From positions 248,001 to 312,000 of the forward strand of contig NZ_JBMNUS010000002.1 of NCBI RefSeq assembly GCF_050946405.1: a DNA stretch of 64,000 nucleotides, given 5' to 3'. The stretch comes from Pseudochelatococcus sp050946405 (lineage in GTDB: Bacteria; Pseudomonadota; Alphaproteobacteria; Rhizobiales; Beijerinckiaceae). Positions 45,471-54,081 of the stretch are shown piece by piece (within the stretch, counting starts at the first letter, position 1; each line of letters begins with the position of its first letter). A program made the translations under genes and the position numbers. Under the pieces are notes generated by a model, which ran no database searches, had not been told where the DNA came from, and saw only the letters and a program-made list of their open reading frames with translations.

Positions 45471-45822
45471 GCAGCTGGCACGGATGCGGCCTGTGCGCGA
45501 GGTATCTCCCGAAATAGTGACGATGGCGCGCCGCCGCATGGAAAGCACCCTCACGGCCTTCCTCCGGGAGAAGGACATTCCGGAAGAGGCGAAAGCGCTT
45601 GCCGTCGAGCATGCGATGAAGCTGGCACGTTCCATCAAGCCGAAGTCCGGCTCTATCCCGCCGGAAGAGTGGAATGGCGTTGCTTCGCCGCGTCTGAAAT
45701 CCAATTCTCACCTCGGCAGCAGCTTCGAGGGTTTTCTTCGCGAAAATGGCATTCTGGAGGAAGTAAAGGCAACTGCCTTCAATCGAACGCTGGCCTCGCG
45801 GCGGAGGAAAAAACCGTTGTAG
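45421..45822 (+). CDS. Putative antitoxin partner of the BrnT-like toxin
   Basis: 133 residues beginning MGTLKPDDIDFPPLTDEQLA. This start resembles the N-terminus of BrnA proteins (DIDFSDIPPL-type), and the gene overlaps brnT as brnA usually does. But the C-terminal ribbon-helix-helix of BrnA (LRLDPDVLDWFRAQG) is not seen; instead, helical FLREKDIPEEAKALAVEHA and a second similar FLRENGILEEVKATAFN occur, an internal repeat. It may be a variant antitoxin or a fused or decayed one. Confidence 0.55.
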   Translation: MGTLKPDDIDFPPLTDEQLARMRPVREVSPEIVTMARRRMESTLTAFLREKDIPEEAKALAVEHAMKLARSIKPKSGSIPPEEWNGVASPRLKSNSHLGSSFEGFLRENGILEEVKATAFNRTLASRRRKKPL

Positions 45823-45978
45823 GCTTGCTCTGCGCATCTTCAGGCCGCTCCTTACAATCCGCGACACGGCCGAGTCATGTGAGCCCACGCGCCATCGTGA
45901 AAAATCCCGTTTCCCTCGCCGGCAAAACCGGTTAAACACGGGTGCTGCGGGGACGGCGGCACAACAGATGGAAGTACG

Positions 45979-46770
45979 ATGGATCGAAGTGGCGTCAAGC
46001 CCGACAAGGCGGATGCGGCCGGCGTGAAGGACAAGCGCGAAGGCGGTTTTCTCGATACGGTGAAGGTGGTGGCGCAGGCGCTGTTGATCGCGCTCGTGGT
46101 GCGCTCGCTGCTGTTCCAGCCCTTCAACATCCCTTCCGGCTCGCTCATCCCGACGCTGCTGGTGGGCGATTATCTGTTCGTCTCCAAGTATGCCTATGGC
46201 TATTCGCGCTATTCCTTCCCGCTCGGGCTCGTGCCTTTCGAGGGGCGCATTCTCGGCGCGGAGCCGAAGCGCGGCGACGTGGCCGTGTTCAAGCTGCCGC
46301 GCGACAATGCCACCGATTATATCAAGCGCGTCATCGGCTTGCCGGGAGACACGGTACAGATGGTCGACGGGCGGCTGTTCATCAACGGCCGCGTGGTGGA
46401 GCGCGAGCGCATCGGCAATTATCGCGACGACGAGGACACCGCGCCCGGCACCGGGCCGGAGGTACCCATGTATCGCGAGCTGCTGCCCGGCGGCGCGAGC
46501 CATGTGGTGATCGAACGCTACGGCGACCGCGGCCCGTGGGACAACACCCCGCTCTATAAGGTGCCCGAAGGGCATTACTTCATGATGGGCGACAACCGCG
46601 ACAATTCCGCCGATTCGCGCGATATGAACACGGTCGGCTTCGTGCCGTTCGACAATTTCGTCGGCCGCGCGGAAGTGCTGTTCTTCTCCATCGACGGCGC
46701 GCCGGCATGGCAGCTCTGGCAATGGCCGACGGCCGTGCGCTGGGAACGGCTGTTCACGCGGATACATTGA
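45979..46770 (+). CDS. lepB: Signal peptidase I
   Basis: Removes signal peptides at the outer face of the inner membrane. 263 residues with one hydrophobic anchor (about 28-46). Catalytic Ser55 lies in IPSGSLIPTLLVGD and Lys116 in YIKRVIGLPGD; the motif GDNRDNSADSR follows. In most bacteria Met follows the catalytic Ser (SGSM); here it is Leu. The TGA overlaps the ATG of rnc by one base. This is the first gene of lepB-rnc-era, usually preceded by acpS, which is absent here. Confidence 0.95.
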   Translation: MDRSGVKPDKADAAGVKDKREGGFLDTVKVVAQALLIALVVRSLLFQPFNIPSGSLIPTLLVGDYLFVSKYAYGYSRYSFPLGLVPFEGRILGAEPKRGDVAVFKLPRDNATDYIKRVIGLPGDTVQMVDGRLFINGRVVERERIGNYRDDEDTAPGTGPEVPMYRELLPGGASHVVIERYGDRGPWDNTPLYKVPEGHYFMMGDNRDNSADSRDMNTVGFVPFDNFVGRAEVLFFSIDGAPAWQLWQWPTAVRWERLFTRIH

Positions 46771-47456
46771 TGCCCGATCTCGTTTCCCTGCAACAGCGTC
46801 TCGGCTACACCTTCGGCGAGGTGGGCCGGCTGGAGACGGCGCTCACCCATGTGAGCGCCATTCCGACGCGCAAGATCGCATCCTATCAGCGGCTCGAATT
46901 CCTCGGCGACCGGGTGTTGGGCCTCGTGGTGAGCCAGATGCTTTTCACCACCTTCCCCCATGCGGAGGAGGGCGAGCTGTCGCGCCGGCTGGCGGAGCTG
47001 GTGCGCAAGGAAAGCTGCACCGAGGTGGCGCGCGGCTGGCATGTCGGCCCGCTGCTGCGTCTGGGCGACGGCGAAATCGCGTCGGGCGCGCGCGACAACG
47101 CCGCCATTCTCGCGGATGTGTGCGAGGCGATCGTCGGGGCGGTGTTTCTCGACGGCGGCTTCGACGCCGCGCGGGCGCTGGTGGAACGCGCCTTCGCCGC
47201 CCGCATGCACGCCCCCCGCCGCCCGCTGCGCGACGCCAAGACGGCGTTGCAGGAATGGGCGCAAGGGCGCGGCCTGCCGGCGCCGACCTACGAGATTATC
47301 GAGCGCACCGGTCCCGACCATGCGCCGCGCTTTCGCGTCGCGGCGCGGGTCGATACCATGCCGCCCATGGAAGGGAAGGGCCCCTCCAGACGCATCGCCG
47401 AGCAGGACGCCGCCGCGCGCTTCCTGTCGCGCGAGGGAATTCGGATCGACCAGTGA
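46770..47456 (+). CDS. rnc: Ribonuclease III
   Basis: Cuts double-stranded RNA such as rRNA precursors. 228 residues from the ATG at 46770. The RNase III domain has YQRLEFLGDRVLGL, giving Glu43 and Asp47, and DVCEAIVGAVFLDGG, giving Asp116 and Glu119, the four catalytic acids. The double-stranded RNA-binding domain runs from DAKTALQEWAQGRG to the end, with GPSRRIAEQDAAARFL. In the lepB-rnc-era operon; the era start overlaps the rnc stop as GTGA. Confidence 0.96.
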   Translation: MPDLVSLQQRLGYTFGEVGRLETALTHVSAIPTRKIASYQRLEFLGDRVLGLVVSQMLFTTFPHAEEGELSRRLAELVRKESCTEVARGWHVGPLLRLGDGEIASGARDNAAILADVCEAIVGAVFLDGGFDAARALVERAFAARMHAPRRPLRDAKTALQEWAQGRGLPAPTYEIIERTGPDHAPRFRVAARVDTMPPMEGKGPSRRIAEQDAAARFLSREGIRIDQ

Positions 47457-48373
47457 CGACAGACATCGACAACACCGCCACCCGCTGCGGCTTCATCGCC
47501 CTGATCGGCGCGCCGAACGCGGGCAAGTCCACGCTGCTGAATGCTCTTGTGGGCGGCAAGGTTTCCATCGTCTCCCACAAGGTGCAGACGACGCGCACGC
47601 TGGTGCGCGGCATCACCATCGAGGGCGACGCGCAGCTCATTTTCGTGGACACGCCCGGCATCTTCCGCCCCAAACGGCGGCTGGACCGCGCCATGGTGAC
47701 TTCCGCCTGGGGCGGCGCGGGCGATGCGGATGCGGTGTGCCTGCTCATCGACGCGCGCCGCGGGCTGGATGAGGAAAACGAGGCCATTCTCGACAAGCTG
47801 CCGGACGTGCGCCGGCGCAAGATCCTGATCCTCAACAAGATCGACCTCGTGCCCCGCCCCACGCTGCTGGCGTTGGCAGAGCAGATCAATGCGCGGCTTG
47901 CGTTCGACGAGACGTTCATGATCGCCGCCATCAACGGCGACGGTGTGGCGAGCCTGCGCAAGCGCCTGGCAGAGCTGGTGCAGCCGGGGCCGTGGCTCTA
48001 CCCGGAAGACCAGATGTCCGACGCGCCGATGCGCCAGCTCGCGGCCGAGATCACGCGCGAAAAGCTGTTCGAGCGCCTGCACGACGAACTGCCCTATGCG
48101 TCGACCGTCGAGACCGACCAATGGACGGTGCAGAAGGACGGTTCCGTCCGCATCGAACAGACGATCTTCGTGGAGCGCGAGAGCCAGCGCAAGATCGTGC
48201 TCGGTCATCAGGGCCAGACCATCAAGGCCATTGGCTCGCGCGCGCGCGCGGAAATCGGCGAGATCGCCGAGGCGAAGGTGCATCTTTTCCTGTTCGTCAA
48301 GGTGCGCGAAAACTGGGCCGACGATCCGGCGCGCTATCGCGAGATGGGGCTGGAGTTCCCGCGCGGGGGGTGA
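47453..48373 (+). CDS. era: GTPase Era
   Basis: 16S rRNA-binding GTPase needed for small-subunit maturation. 306 residues from a GTG at 47453 overlapping the rnc stop. G1 GAPNAGKS at residues 19-26, G3 DTPG, and G4 NKID are clear; the C-terminal KH domain holds VLGHQGQTIKAIGSRARAEI. No ATG fits within the true N-terminus. The recO gene that usually follows era is not present; a toxin remnant on the opposite strand comes next. Confidence 0.95.
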   Translation: MTTDIDNTATRCGFIALIGAPNAGKSTLLNALVGGKVSIVSHKVQTTRTLVRGITIEGDAQLIFVDTPGIFRPKRRLDRAMVTSAWGGAGDADAVCLLIDARRGLDEENEAILDKLPDVRRRKILILNKIDLVPRPTLLALAEQINARLAFDETFMIAAINGDGVASLRKRLAELVQPGPWLYPEDQMSDAPMRQLAAEITREKLFERLHDELPYASTVETDQWTVQKDGSVRIEQTIFVERESQRKIVLGHQGQTIKAIGSRARAEIGEIAEAKVHLFLFVKVRENWADDPARYREMGLEFPRGG

Positions 48374-48959
48374 TCACGTTTTCGCGCGCGCCGCATTGGC
48401 GGCCACGAACGCCGCGTAACCTCGCTCGTCCATCTGCCCGGAAGCCAATGCAAGAACCGCATTTGCGGCATCTTCCCGCGTGGCTGTGAAGCGGTACCCG
48501 TTCAACTCGAGAAACAGCACGCCAAGGACGAAACCGGTGCGTTTATTGCCGTCGATGAAAGGATGGTTCTCCACGATGCCGGTAGAGCGGCGTGCATTCA
48601 AGTGGAATTGTCACGCCGCTCTAAATTCTATATTTTACCGCAACTTGCATTCAATTCGATGGATCGATTTGAACGCAAACTGCTCTAAAGCATTTCGACA
48701 TTTCGTTGAAACGTCGAAATGCTTCAGGGTTTTGATTTTACGCGTTTTCTTCATGCAAACCGGTATCCACTTTGCTTGAAAACGCTTTAGTGCAGACCGC
48801 CGCGAGGGTGCATGACGTCCGGCGCATCTGCATAGGCCGCATGCCGCTGAGGCCGCGCAAGAGCAGACTTCAAAAGGCTTTCATCCCGGATGCCGGCAGC
48901 GCCAACAGGCGCTCATGAATGATCAGGGCTTCCTGTTCATCGATCCGGACGAAGACCAT
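48374..48959 (-). pseudogene. doc: Decayed Doc/Fic-type toxin, interrupted by a repeat
   Basis: Read leftward from 48959: MVFVRIDEQEALIIHERLLA is the Doc N-terminus, then a one-base shift in an A-run (48872-48875, plus strand) leads to LLKSALARPQRHAAYADAPD in another frame. A second shift near 48812 leads to TLAAVC; the repeat at 48583-48789 then interrupts the frame. After it, TGIVENHPFIDGNKRTGFVL carries the Fic/Doc motif HPFXDGNKR. If the repeat and one TA are removed, the frame reads TLAAVCTTGIVENHPF without a gap. Doc phosphorylates EF-Tu in intact form; here the product cannot be made. An intact antitoxin gene is directly upstream. Confidence 0.8.
48583..48789 (+). repeat. RIME-like mosaic repeat inserted in doc, modules C, D, A and B
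   Basis: Module C 48584-48622 (AGAGCGGCGTG/CACGCCGCTCT), D about 48638-48686, A 48689-48723, and B 48742-48785. The copy is bounded by TA on both sides (48583-48584 and 48788-48789). Ends are TAGAGCG and its partial complement CGCTTTA. It separates two parts of the doc gene that read continuously when it is removed. Confidence 0.85.
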
Positions 48960-48964
48960 CGTTG

Positions 48965-49192
48965 CTATTGCGCCGGAACGTGCAGCGTATCGCTGTAACG
49001 GCGCATGATGTCATCGGCCTTTGCCATTTTCTGCTCAAGCCTCGGATCGTCAGACACCAGCCGATAACCGCCATCTGGCGATTTTGTCAGGTAGATCTCT
49101 GCGCCATCATGTGTGTTCAGGCGCGCAATTACGTGTCCGGGCATAATGACACCGAGGGAAACGCCAAATTTGCGCCCCTTCAGTTCAACCAT
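48965..49192 (-). CDS. AbrB/MazE-type antitoxin
   Basis: 75 residues. The N-terminal swapped-hairpin AbrB fold is seen in VELKGRKFGVSLGVIMPGHV; then TKSPDGGYRLVSDDPRLEQK, and a helical tail KADDIMRRYSDTLHVPAQ. This type pairs with Doc-like toxins, and a doc remnant follows five bases downstream on the same strand. AAGGA precedes the ATG. The antitoxin remains intact though its toxin is dead; it may still repress its own promoter or have no role. Confidence 0.8.
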   Translation of the reverse strand: MVELKGRKFGVSLGVIMPGHVIARLNTHDGAEIYLTKSPDGGYRLVSDDPRLEQKMAKADDIMRRYSDTLHVPAQ

Positions 49193-49444
49193 ACGAGATT
49201 TCCTTCATGTTTTTTCATTATAGTGAATTTCTTCTTTTCTGGCAAGGAAAAGGCTCTGGCTGCAATCGCAGGCATGGTTTGGATTGAAAACACAGCATTC
49301 CATTTCCTTATCTTCGTGTAACTGAAAACGCAAAACCGGTTTCCAACTCACTGGAATGCGTAAATTCGTGGATGATATGCGAAATGCAGGATTTACACTA
49401 TTCATCCGGCTGTAGTGTGCTAGAAGGCCCCGGCATCCTGAAAC

Positions 49445-51142
49445 ATGCCTTTTCAGGACAAGAGTCCAACGGCAGGGGCCGGTGAAATGCACTCCAGCGA
49501 CGACAGGTTGTCAGCCGCTCTCTCATACGCTTTTGCCTTTATACTTGGGGCGTCGATCTGCTTCACGGTCTTTCCGCTCGTTTTCCTGTGGCCGGAGGGA
49601 GTGGCGGGACAGGCGCTTCCGCCGGATTTCACGCAGCATGTCGTCGGCCAGCGTTATTACATCGCCGAGCCGTGGGGCTGGCCGCCGCTGGAGATGACGC
49701 GGCTGAACTTTCCCGACGGCGCGCATGCCGGCTTCACGGATTCGATTCCCCTGCTCGCAATGCCGTTGAAGGCGCTATCGTTTCTGCTGCCGCCCGGATT
49801 TCACGGCTTCGGTCTGTGGTATGCCGTGGCGTGGATCATGCAGCCGGTGGCGGCGGTGTGGTGCCTGCGGGCCGCCGGCGAGCGCCGGTTGCTGCCCGCC
49901 GCCTGCATCGCGCTGATCGCCATCAGCATGCCGACCTGGTGGAGCCGGTTTCTGCACGCATCGCTGTGCGGCCACTTCCTGATATGGATTTCGCTCGGGC
50001 TTTACTTCCACCTTTCGCGTGAGAACGGCCCGCGCTACTGGATGATCGCGGCGATCGTCCAGATCGCCATCCTGTTCGTGCATCCCTATCTATGGGCGAT
50101 GACGGCGGTGTTTCTGCTTGCGGTGCCGCTCACGCATCTTTTCAACGGCGATCGCCGCTGGCGGTCATCCCTGCCGGCGGCCGCGCTCGCGGTGCTCGTC
50201 TCCATCGCCATGGCGTGGCTGTCGGGTTATTTCGGCGCGCATGGCGGGCGCGGCTACGGCATTTACGGCATGAACCTTTTGTCGCCGTTCTGGCCTTCGG
50301 GGTCGTCGCTGCTGCCGTTCGACCTGCCGATGCTTTACACCGCGCCGGAAGGGGCATGGGAGGGCTATCAATACCTCGGCGCGGGCGTGCTGGCCGGCCT
50401 GCTGTGCCTTGTTGTCGTGCGGCGGGGCCGGCTGTTGGCCGATCTGCGTCGACACGTCGGGCTCGCGCTGGTGTCGGCGTTCCTGATCGTGTTTTCGTTG
50501 TCGAGCACCATCGGCATCGGCGGTTTCATCGTCGCCGATGTCTACGCCACGCACGGCTTTTCCGGCTTCATCGATTCGCTGTTCGATCATTTCCGCTCAT
50601 CGGGGCGGATGTTCTGGCCGGTGGCGTATCTGCTCGTGCTCGCCGTCGTGTTGGGGCTGGCGCGGATGCGCAATGCCCTGTTGGGTGCATCGCTGCTGTT
50701 GGCCGTGGCCGTGCTCCAGTTCGCGGACAACCGGGATGCGCGCGCGACGCTGGCGCAGAACCTGCGCCAGGGCGGGACGGGGTGGATTTTCGACGTAGGG
50801 CGCGTGCGCGAGGCGGTTGCGGGGGCGTCGGAACTGAAGATCTATCCGCGTTGGGAATGCGTGCCGACGCCCGACATTCCCGCCGAGCACCCGATCATCA
50901 TCCAGTTGCTCGCCGTGGCTTCCGAAACGGTGGTGCCGGTCAACACCATGTATGTGGCCCGCTGGCACCGGATGCGCGGTTGCGGCGATCAGGCGCAGGA
51001 AGCGGCCGAACCGCTCGCGCCAGGCGAAGCGCGCATATTCGGGCCGACCGTGCGAGAAGCCTACGGCAGCCGCGTGCCGGATGCGGATCGCTACTGCGTG
51101 AAAACCGATCCGCTGCTCGTGTGCCGCCGTCCGGCGGATTGA
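49445..51142 (+). CDS. Polytopic membrane protein, DUF6311-like
   Basis: 565 residues with about ten hydrophobic segments, as in bacterial GT-C-type or YfhO-like membrane proteins. Conserved-looking features include the segment after helix 1, PPDFTQHVVGQRYYIAEPWG, which carries an acidic pair near the membrane face, and a soluble C-terminal 130 residues. I recall DUF6311 proteins with this layout; function is unknown, with lipid or glycan transfer possible. Start is uncertain: ATG at 49445 or 49487. The upstream 250 bases (49193-49444) show no gene. Confidence 0.65.
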   Translation: MPFQDKSPTAGAGEMHSSDDRLSAALSYAFAFILGASICFTVFPLVFLWPEGVAGQALPPDFTQHVVGQRYYIAEPWGWPPLEMTRLNFPDGAHAGFTDSIPLLAMPLKALSFLLPPGFHGFGLWYAVAWIMQPVAAVWCLRAAGERRLLPAACIALIAISMPTWWSRFLHASLCGHFLIWISLGLYFHLSRENGPRYWMIAAIVQIAILFVHPYLWAMTAVFLLAVPLTHLFNGDRRWRSSLPAAALAVLVSIAMAWLSGYFGAHGGRGYGIYGMNLLSPFWPSGSSLLPFDLPMLYTAPEGAWEGYQYLGAGVLAGLLCLVVVRRGRLLADLRRHVGLALVSAFLIVFSLSSTIGIGGFIVADVYATHGFSGFIDSLFDHFRSSGRMFWPVAYLLVLAVVLGLARMRNALLGASLLLAVAVLQFADNRDARATLAQNLRQGGTGWIFDVGRVREAVAGASELKIYPRWECVPTPDIPAEHPIIIQLLAVASETVVPVNTMYVARWHRMRGCGDQAQEAAEPLAPGEARIFGPTVREAYGSRVPDADRYCVKTDPLLVCRRPAD

Positions 51143-51163
51143 CGCGTCCGCCGGCGCGTGCTC

Positions 51164-53917
51164 TCACGCTTCCGGCGTTGCCTTTTTCACGGTGCGCCGC
51201 GCGCGGGCGGGCTTTGCTGCCGTCTCGCCGGTTTCCACCGTTTCCGCGCTCTTTTTCGTCGTGGCGGTCTTTTTCGCCGGCGCTTTCTTCGCAGCCGGCT
51301 TCTTCTTGCCGGCCACGCGCCGCGCCCGGATGAGGGCGACCGCCTCTTCCAGCGTGTAGCTGTCCGCCTCCACGCCCTTGGGCAGCGTGGCGTTCGTCGT
51401 GCCGTCCGTGACATAGGGGCCGTAGCGGCCGGCCTTCAGCGACAGCGTCTTGCCGGTCTCCGGCTCCTCGCCGAGCACCTTGCCGGGATCGGCGGAGCCG
51501 CCGCGCCGGCCGCCGCCCTGTTCCTTGGTGATGATGAGATCGATGGCGCGGTTTGCGCCGATCTCCAGCACGCTGTCGTCCTTGCCGAGGCTGGCGTAGG
51601 TCTTGTCGTGCTGCACGTAGGGGCCGAAGCGGCCGATGCCGGCCTTGATCGGCTTGCCGGTTTCCGGGTGCGTGGCGACGGCGCGCGGCAGCGACAGCAG
51701 CTTGAGCGCGATGTCGAGATCAACGTTGTCGGGCGGAATATCGCGCGGCAGCGTCTGGCGCTTGGGTTTTTCCTTGGGCGGGGCCTTCGCCTTGCGGCCC
51801 TTCTTCGGCGCGGGTTCCGCCTCGCCATCGTCGGATGCGGCCGGCGCCGGCGTTTCGGCCGCCTCGGGGGCCTCCGGCGCGTCGCCGCCGAGTTGCACAT
51901 AGGGGCCGTAGCGGCCGTCGCGCAGCGAGACTTCGAGGCCGGTTTCGGGGTCGGTGCCGAGTATCCTGGGGCCGCCGTCACCGCCCCCGCTTTCGCCGTC
52001 GCCGGAAAGCTGGCGCGTGTAGCGGCACTCGGGATAGTTGGAGCAGCCGACGAACGCGCCGAACTTGCCGATCTTCAGCGACAGCCGGCCGCTGCCGCAG
52101 GCCGGGCAGGCGCGCGGATCGCCGCCGTCGGCGCGGGCGGGAAAGATGCGGGGTGCCAGCACGTCATTGAGCGAATCGATCACCTGCGTCATGCGCAGCT
52201 CGCGCGTTTCCCCGATCGCGGCGATGAAGTCGCGCCAGAAGTCGCGCAGCACTTCCTTCCAGTCGATCTCGTGGTTCGACACGCGGTCGAGCTTTTCTTC
52301 CAGATCGGCGGTGAAGTCGTATTCGACATAGCGCCGGAAAAAGCTCTCCAGAAAGGCCGTGACGATGCGGCCCTTGTCCTCCGGCACGAGGCGCTTCTTG
52401 TCGAGGCGCACGTACTCGCGCTCGCGCAGCACGGCGAGAACGGCGGCGTAGGTGGAGGGGCGGCCGATGCCGAGCTCCTCCATGCGCTTGACGAGGCTCG
52501 CCTCGGTGAAGCGCGGCGGCGGCTCCGTGAAATGTTGCGTGGCGCGGATCTCGCGCTTGTCGAGCGCATCGCCCGCTTTCATGGCCGGCAGGCGGCCGCC
52601 GTCCTCGTCCGCGTCGTCGTCGCGCCCTTCCTGATAAAGCCGCAGAAAGCCGTCGAACACCACCACCTGCCCGGTGGCGCGCAGGTCCAGCACGCGCTCG
52701 CCCACTTTCGCGGTGATGTCGGCCGTGGTGCGCTCCAGCCGCGCCGATTCCATCTGGCTGGCGAGCGTGCGCGTCCAGATCAGCTCGTAGAGTTTCGCCT
52801 GATCGGGATCGAGATAGCGCGTCACGGAGGCGGGCGCGCGGCCGGGATCGGTGGGGCGCACGGCCTCGTGCGCCTCCTGCGCGTTCTTGGCCTTGGTGGT
52901 GTAGCGCCGCGCCGCTTCCGGCACGTAGTCGTCGCCGAAGGTGCGGCCGATCACCGCGCGCGTGGCGCTCACGGCTTCCGGCGCCATGTCGACGCCGTCG
53001 GTTCGCATGTAGGTGATGAGGCCCACGGTCTCGCCGCCGATCTCCGCGCCTTCGTAGAGACGCTGCGCGAGCTGCATGGTGCGCGCCGGCGCGAAGCCGA
53101 GCTTGCGCGACGCCTCCTGCTGCAAGGTGGAGGTGGTGAAGGGCGGCTGCGGATGGCGCTTCGCCGGCTTCGCCTCGATGTTCGCGACGGTGAAGGCCGC
53201 CCGCTCCAGCGCTTCCTTGAACGCCTGCGCTTCCTCGCCCTGACCGATGTCGAGGCGGGAGATCTTCCGGCCGTCCGCGCCCACGAGGCGGGCCTCGAAG
53301 GTTGCGCCCTCCATGGTCGCGAGCACGGCGACGAGCGACCAGTATTCGCGCGCCACGAAGGTCTCGATCTCGCGCTCGCGGTCGCAGACCAGCCTCAGCG
53401 CCACCGATTGCACCCGCCCGGCCGAGCGCGCGCCCGGCAGCTTGCGCCACAACACCGGCGACAGGTTGAAGCCGACGAGGTAATCCAGCGCCCGGCGCGC
53501 GAGATAGGCGTCGACGAGCGCCTGATCGATCTGGCGCGGGTGCGCCATGGCGTCGGCAACGGCGTCGCGCGTGATGGCGTTGAAGGTGACTCGCTCGACA
53601 GGCAGGTCCTTCAGCAGCTTCTTTTGCGCCAGCGCCTCGATGACGTGCCACGAAATCGCCTCTCCCTCGCGGTCGGGGTCGGTGGCGAGGATGAGCTTTT
53701 CCGCGCCCTTGACGGCGCGGGCGATCTCGGCGACGCGCTTGGCGCCGCGGTCCTCGACCTGCCAGATCATGGCGAAATCGGCGTCCGGGTCGACCGAGCC
53801 GTCCTTGGGCGGCAGGTCGCGGATGTGGCCGAACGATGCCAGCACCTCGTAGTCCGGGCCGAGATATTTGTTGATCGTCTTCGCTTTGGCGGGCGATTCG
53901 ACGACAACGACCTTCAT
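51164..53917 (-). CDS. topA: DNA topoisomerase I
   Basis: Relaxes negative supercoils by a type IA mechanism. 917 residues from the ATG at 53917, with MKVVVVESPAKAKTINKYLG opening the Toprim domain and ATDPDREGEAISWH its acidic metal motif. The catalytic Tyr lies in GLITYMRTDG. One C4 zinc finger, CPACGSGRL...CSNYPEC, is followed by three GRYGPYVQ-type repeats and a Lys/Ala-rich tail. The frame runs back to 53998, but those 27 residues are not family sequence. topA often follows dprA in related genomes; here a DUF2946 gene faces it. Confidence 0.96.
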   Translation of the reverse strand: MKVVVVESPAKAKTINKYLGPDYEVLASFGHIRDLPPKDGSVDPDADFAMIWQVEDRGAKRVAEIARAVKGAEKLILATDPDREGEAISWHVIEALAQKKLLKDLPVERVTFNAITRDAVADAMAHPRQIDQALVDAYLARRALDYLVGFNLSPVLWRKLPGARSAGRVQSVALRLVCDREREIETFVAREYWSLVAVLATMEGATFEARLVGADGRKISRLDIGQGEEAQAFKEALERAAFTVANIEAKPAKRHPQPPFTTSTLQQEASRKLGFAPARTMQLAQRLYEGAEIGGETVGLITYMRTDGVDMAPEAVSATRAVIGRTFGDDYVPEAARRYTTKAKNAQEAHEAVRPTDPGRAPASVTRYLDPDQAKLYELIWTRTLASQMESARLERTTADITAKVGERVLDLRATGQVVVFDGFLRLYQEGRDDDADEDGGRLPAMKAGDALDKREIRATQHFTEPPPRFTEASLVKRMEELGIGRPSTYAAVLAVLREREYVRLDKKRLVPEDKGRIVTAFLESFFRRYVEYDFTADLEEKLDRVSNHEIDWKEVLRDFWRDFIAAIGETRELRMTQVIDSLNDVLAPRIFPARADGGDPRACPACGSGRLSLKIGKFGAFVGCSNYPECRYTRQLSGDGESGGGDGGPRILGTDPETGLEVSLRDGRYGPYVQLGGDAPEAPEAAETPAPAASDDGEAEPAPKKGRKAKAPPKEKPKRQTLPRDIPPDNVDLDIALKLLSLPRAVATHPETGKPIKAGIGRFGPYVQHDKTYASLGKDDSVLEIGANRAIDLIITKEQGGGRRGGSADPGKVLGEEPETGKTLSLKAGRYGPYVTDGTTNATLPKGVEADSYTLEEAVALIRARRVAGKKKPAAKKAPAKKTATTKKSAETVETGETAAKPARARRTVKKATPEA

Positions 53918-54081
53918 GATTCCATCCCCGACGACTGAAAGAGAATTGCGCTTGAGTTTTGCGCAACGGGCGGGATAAGTGGGGGCAAATGGGCGCACAA
54001 GTCAAATGCCGCTGTGCACCATCGGTCAAAAAGATCGTCGCGAGCGGCCATGTCGGGGTGAGGGAGAGTCTCTTTTCGGCC

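Noticed and set aside
51158..53938. Open frame of 926 codons opposite topA
   Set aside because: Antisense shadow of topA, with no recognisable domain or ribosome site.
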